From: Deltaproteobacteria bacterium
GTDB lineage: Bacteria; Desulfobacterota; Syntrophia; Syntrophales; UBA5619
Reading direction: 5' to 3'
DNA: 13,805 nucleotides
Assembly (NCBI GenBank): GCA_023487865.1
Contig: JAMDBG010000180.1
Span: 1-13,805, forward strand
Positions 13,536 to 13,805 of the stretch are shown in pieces; the stretch's first letter is position 1, and every line of letters begins with the position of its first letter. Both the position numbers and the translations under genes were made by a program. The notes below the pieces were generated by a model. It had not been told where the DNA came from. It ran no database searches and saw only the letters and a program-made list of their open reading frames with translations.

Positions 13536-13805
13536 ATGAAGATACACCTGGTCGAACCTTTGAATCATTTTGTGAAACTGCAGGATAACGTTTGGGAAAG
13601 TGGGTCGTGGCAACTGAACGAGGATCAGGCAAAGAAATTGGTTGGGGGCGAAATTTATTTTCATAAGAAGCGACAGGAACCCTCTTTTTATGGGGGGACG
13701 ATCCTTGGATACAGGGTTCATCAGGAGGGAGAATACCAGGGAAGGATCGTCTTCAAGCTCCAGTATAGCCTGTCATGCAGAAATGTCAGTACCGGTAAAT
13801 CCGGC
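13536..13805 (+). CDS. Unrecognised small protein (3'-truncated by window edge)
   Basis: An open frame of 90 codons starts at ATG 13536 behind AGAGGA and runs off the window without a stop. The product is soluble, with no signal peptide or membrane segment. It is basic and aromatic, and its most pattern-like part is GGEIYFHKKRQEPSFYGG (about 38-55), followed by ILGYRV and a hydrophobic strand IVFKLQYS with a cysteine after it (SCRN). This looks like a compact beta-rich fold, but I cannot name the family. It sits in a clearly AT-richer stretch than the genes to the left and behind a strong terminator, so it probably belongs to a different, possibly acquired, unit that continues past the edge. 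An ORF on the opposite strand over the same bases has no ribosome site or recognisable content and is a shadow. Confidence 0.7.
   Translation, partial: MKIHLVEPLNHFVKLQDNVWESGSWQLNEDQAKKLVGGEIYFHKKRQEPSFYGGTILGYRVHQEGEYQGRIVFKLQYSLSCRNVSTGKSG

Noticed and set aside
13446..13721. Minus-strand 91-codon open frame at the right edge
   Set aside because: It runs antisense through the terminator and the plus-strand gene that has a proper ribosome site.

Overview
The window reads as a GC-rich chromosomal segment from an anaerobic or syntrophic bacterium, most plausibly a deltaproteobacterial-type lineage. This is inferred from the gene mix: a tripartite tricarboxylate transporter (TTT), a TAXI-type TRAP transporter, a 2,4-diaminopentanoate dehydrogenase-like enzyme and a HemN-like radical SAM protein. 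No rRNA or other taxonomic marker is present, so the assignment is soft. From the left edge to about 11.74 kb every gene is on the minus strand. The last two genes are on the plus strand.

Region 1 (1-5660, minus) looks like one transcription unit read right to left. It runs: FadR-type GntR regulator, isocitrate lyase/PEP mutase-family C-C lyase, LeuC-like large and LeuD-like small subunits of an Fe-S hydro-lyase, then tctC, tctB and tctA (tctA runs off the left edge). A sigma70-like promoter carrying two GTATAC-centred sites exactly 20 bp apart precedes the regulator. The set amounts to import of a carboxylate, hydration or isomerisation of it, and cleavage. The same two-step logic occurs in methylcitrate breakdown and in 2,3-dimethylmaleate/dimethylmalate breakdown. 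No leucine-pathway or citrate-synthase gene lies nearby, so the LeuCD-like pair is probably not for leucine synthesis.

Region 2 (about 5675-5959) has no intact gene. It holds two hairpins and a 50-codon stretch resembling the C-terminus of 2-enoate reductase/FadH-type flavoenzymes, probably a gene relic.

Region 3 (5960-11128, minus) is a second unit. A promoter with perfect TTGACA and TATAAT hexamers (18-bp spacer) drives a TAXI solute receptor, a DUF1850 protein, a fused TRAP permease, a diaminopentanoate dehydrogenase-like NAD(P)-dependent enzyme and a KdgF-like small cupin. The leader is about 115 nt and holds a clear stem-loop.

Region 4 (11175-13208) is a divergent pair: a peptide deformylase (minus) and a HemN/HemW-like radical SAM protein (plus).

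Region 5 (13209-13805) is visibly AT-richer. It has several hairpins, a good rho-independent terminator, and the start of an unrecognised small protein that runs off the right edge. No tRNA, rRNA, CRISPR array, insertion sequence or integrase was seen.
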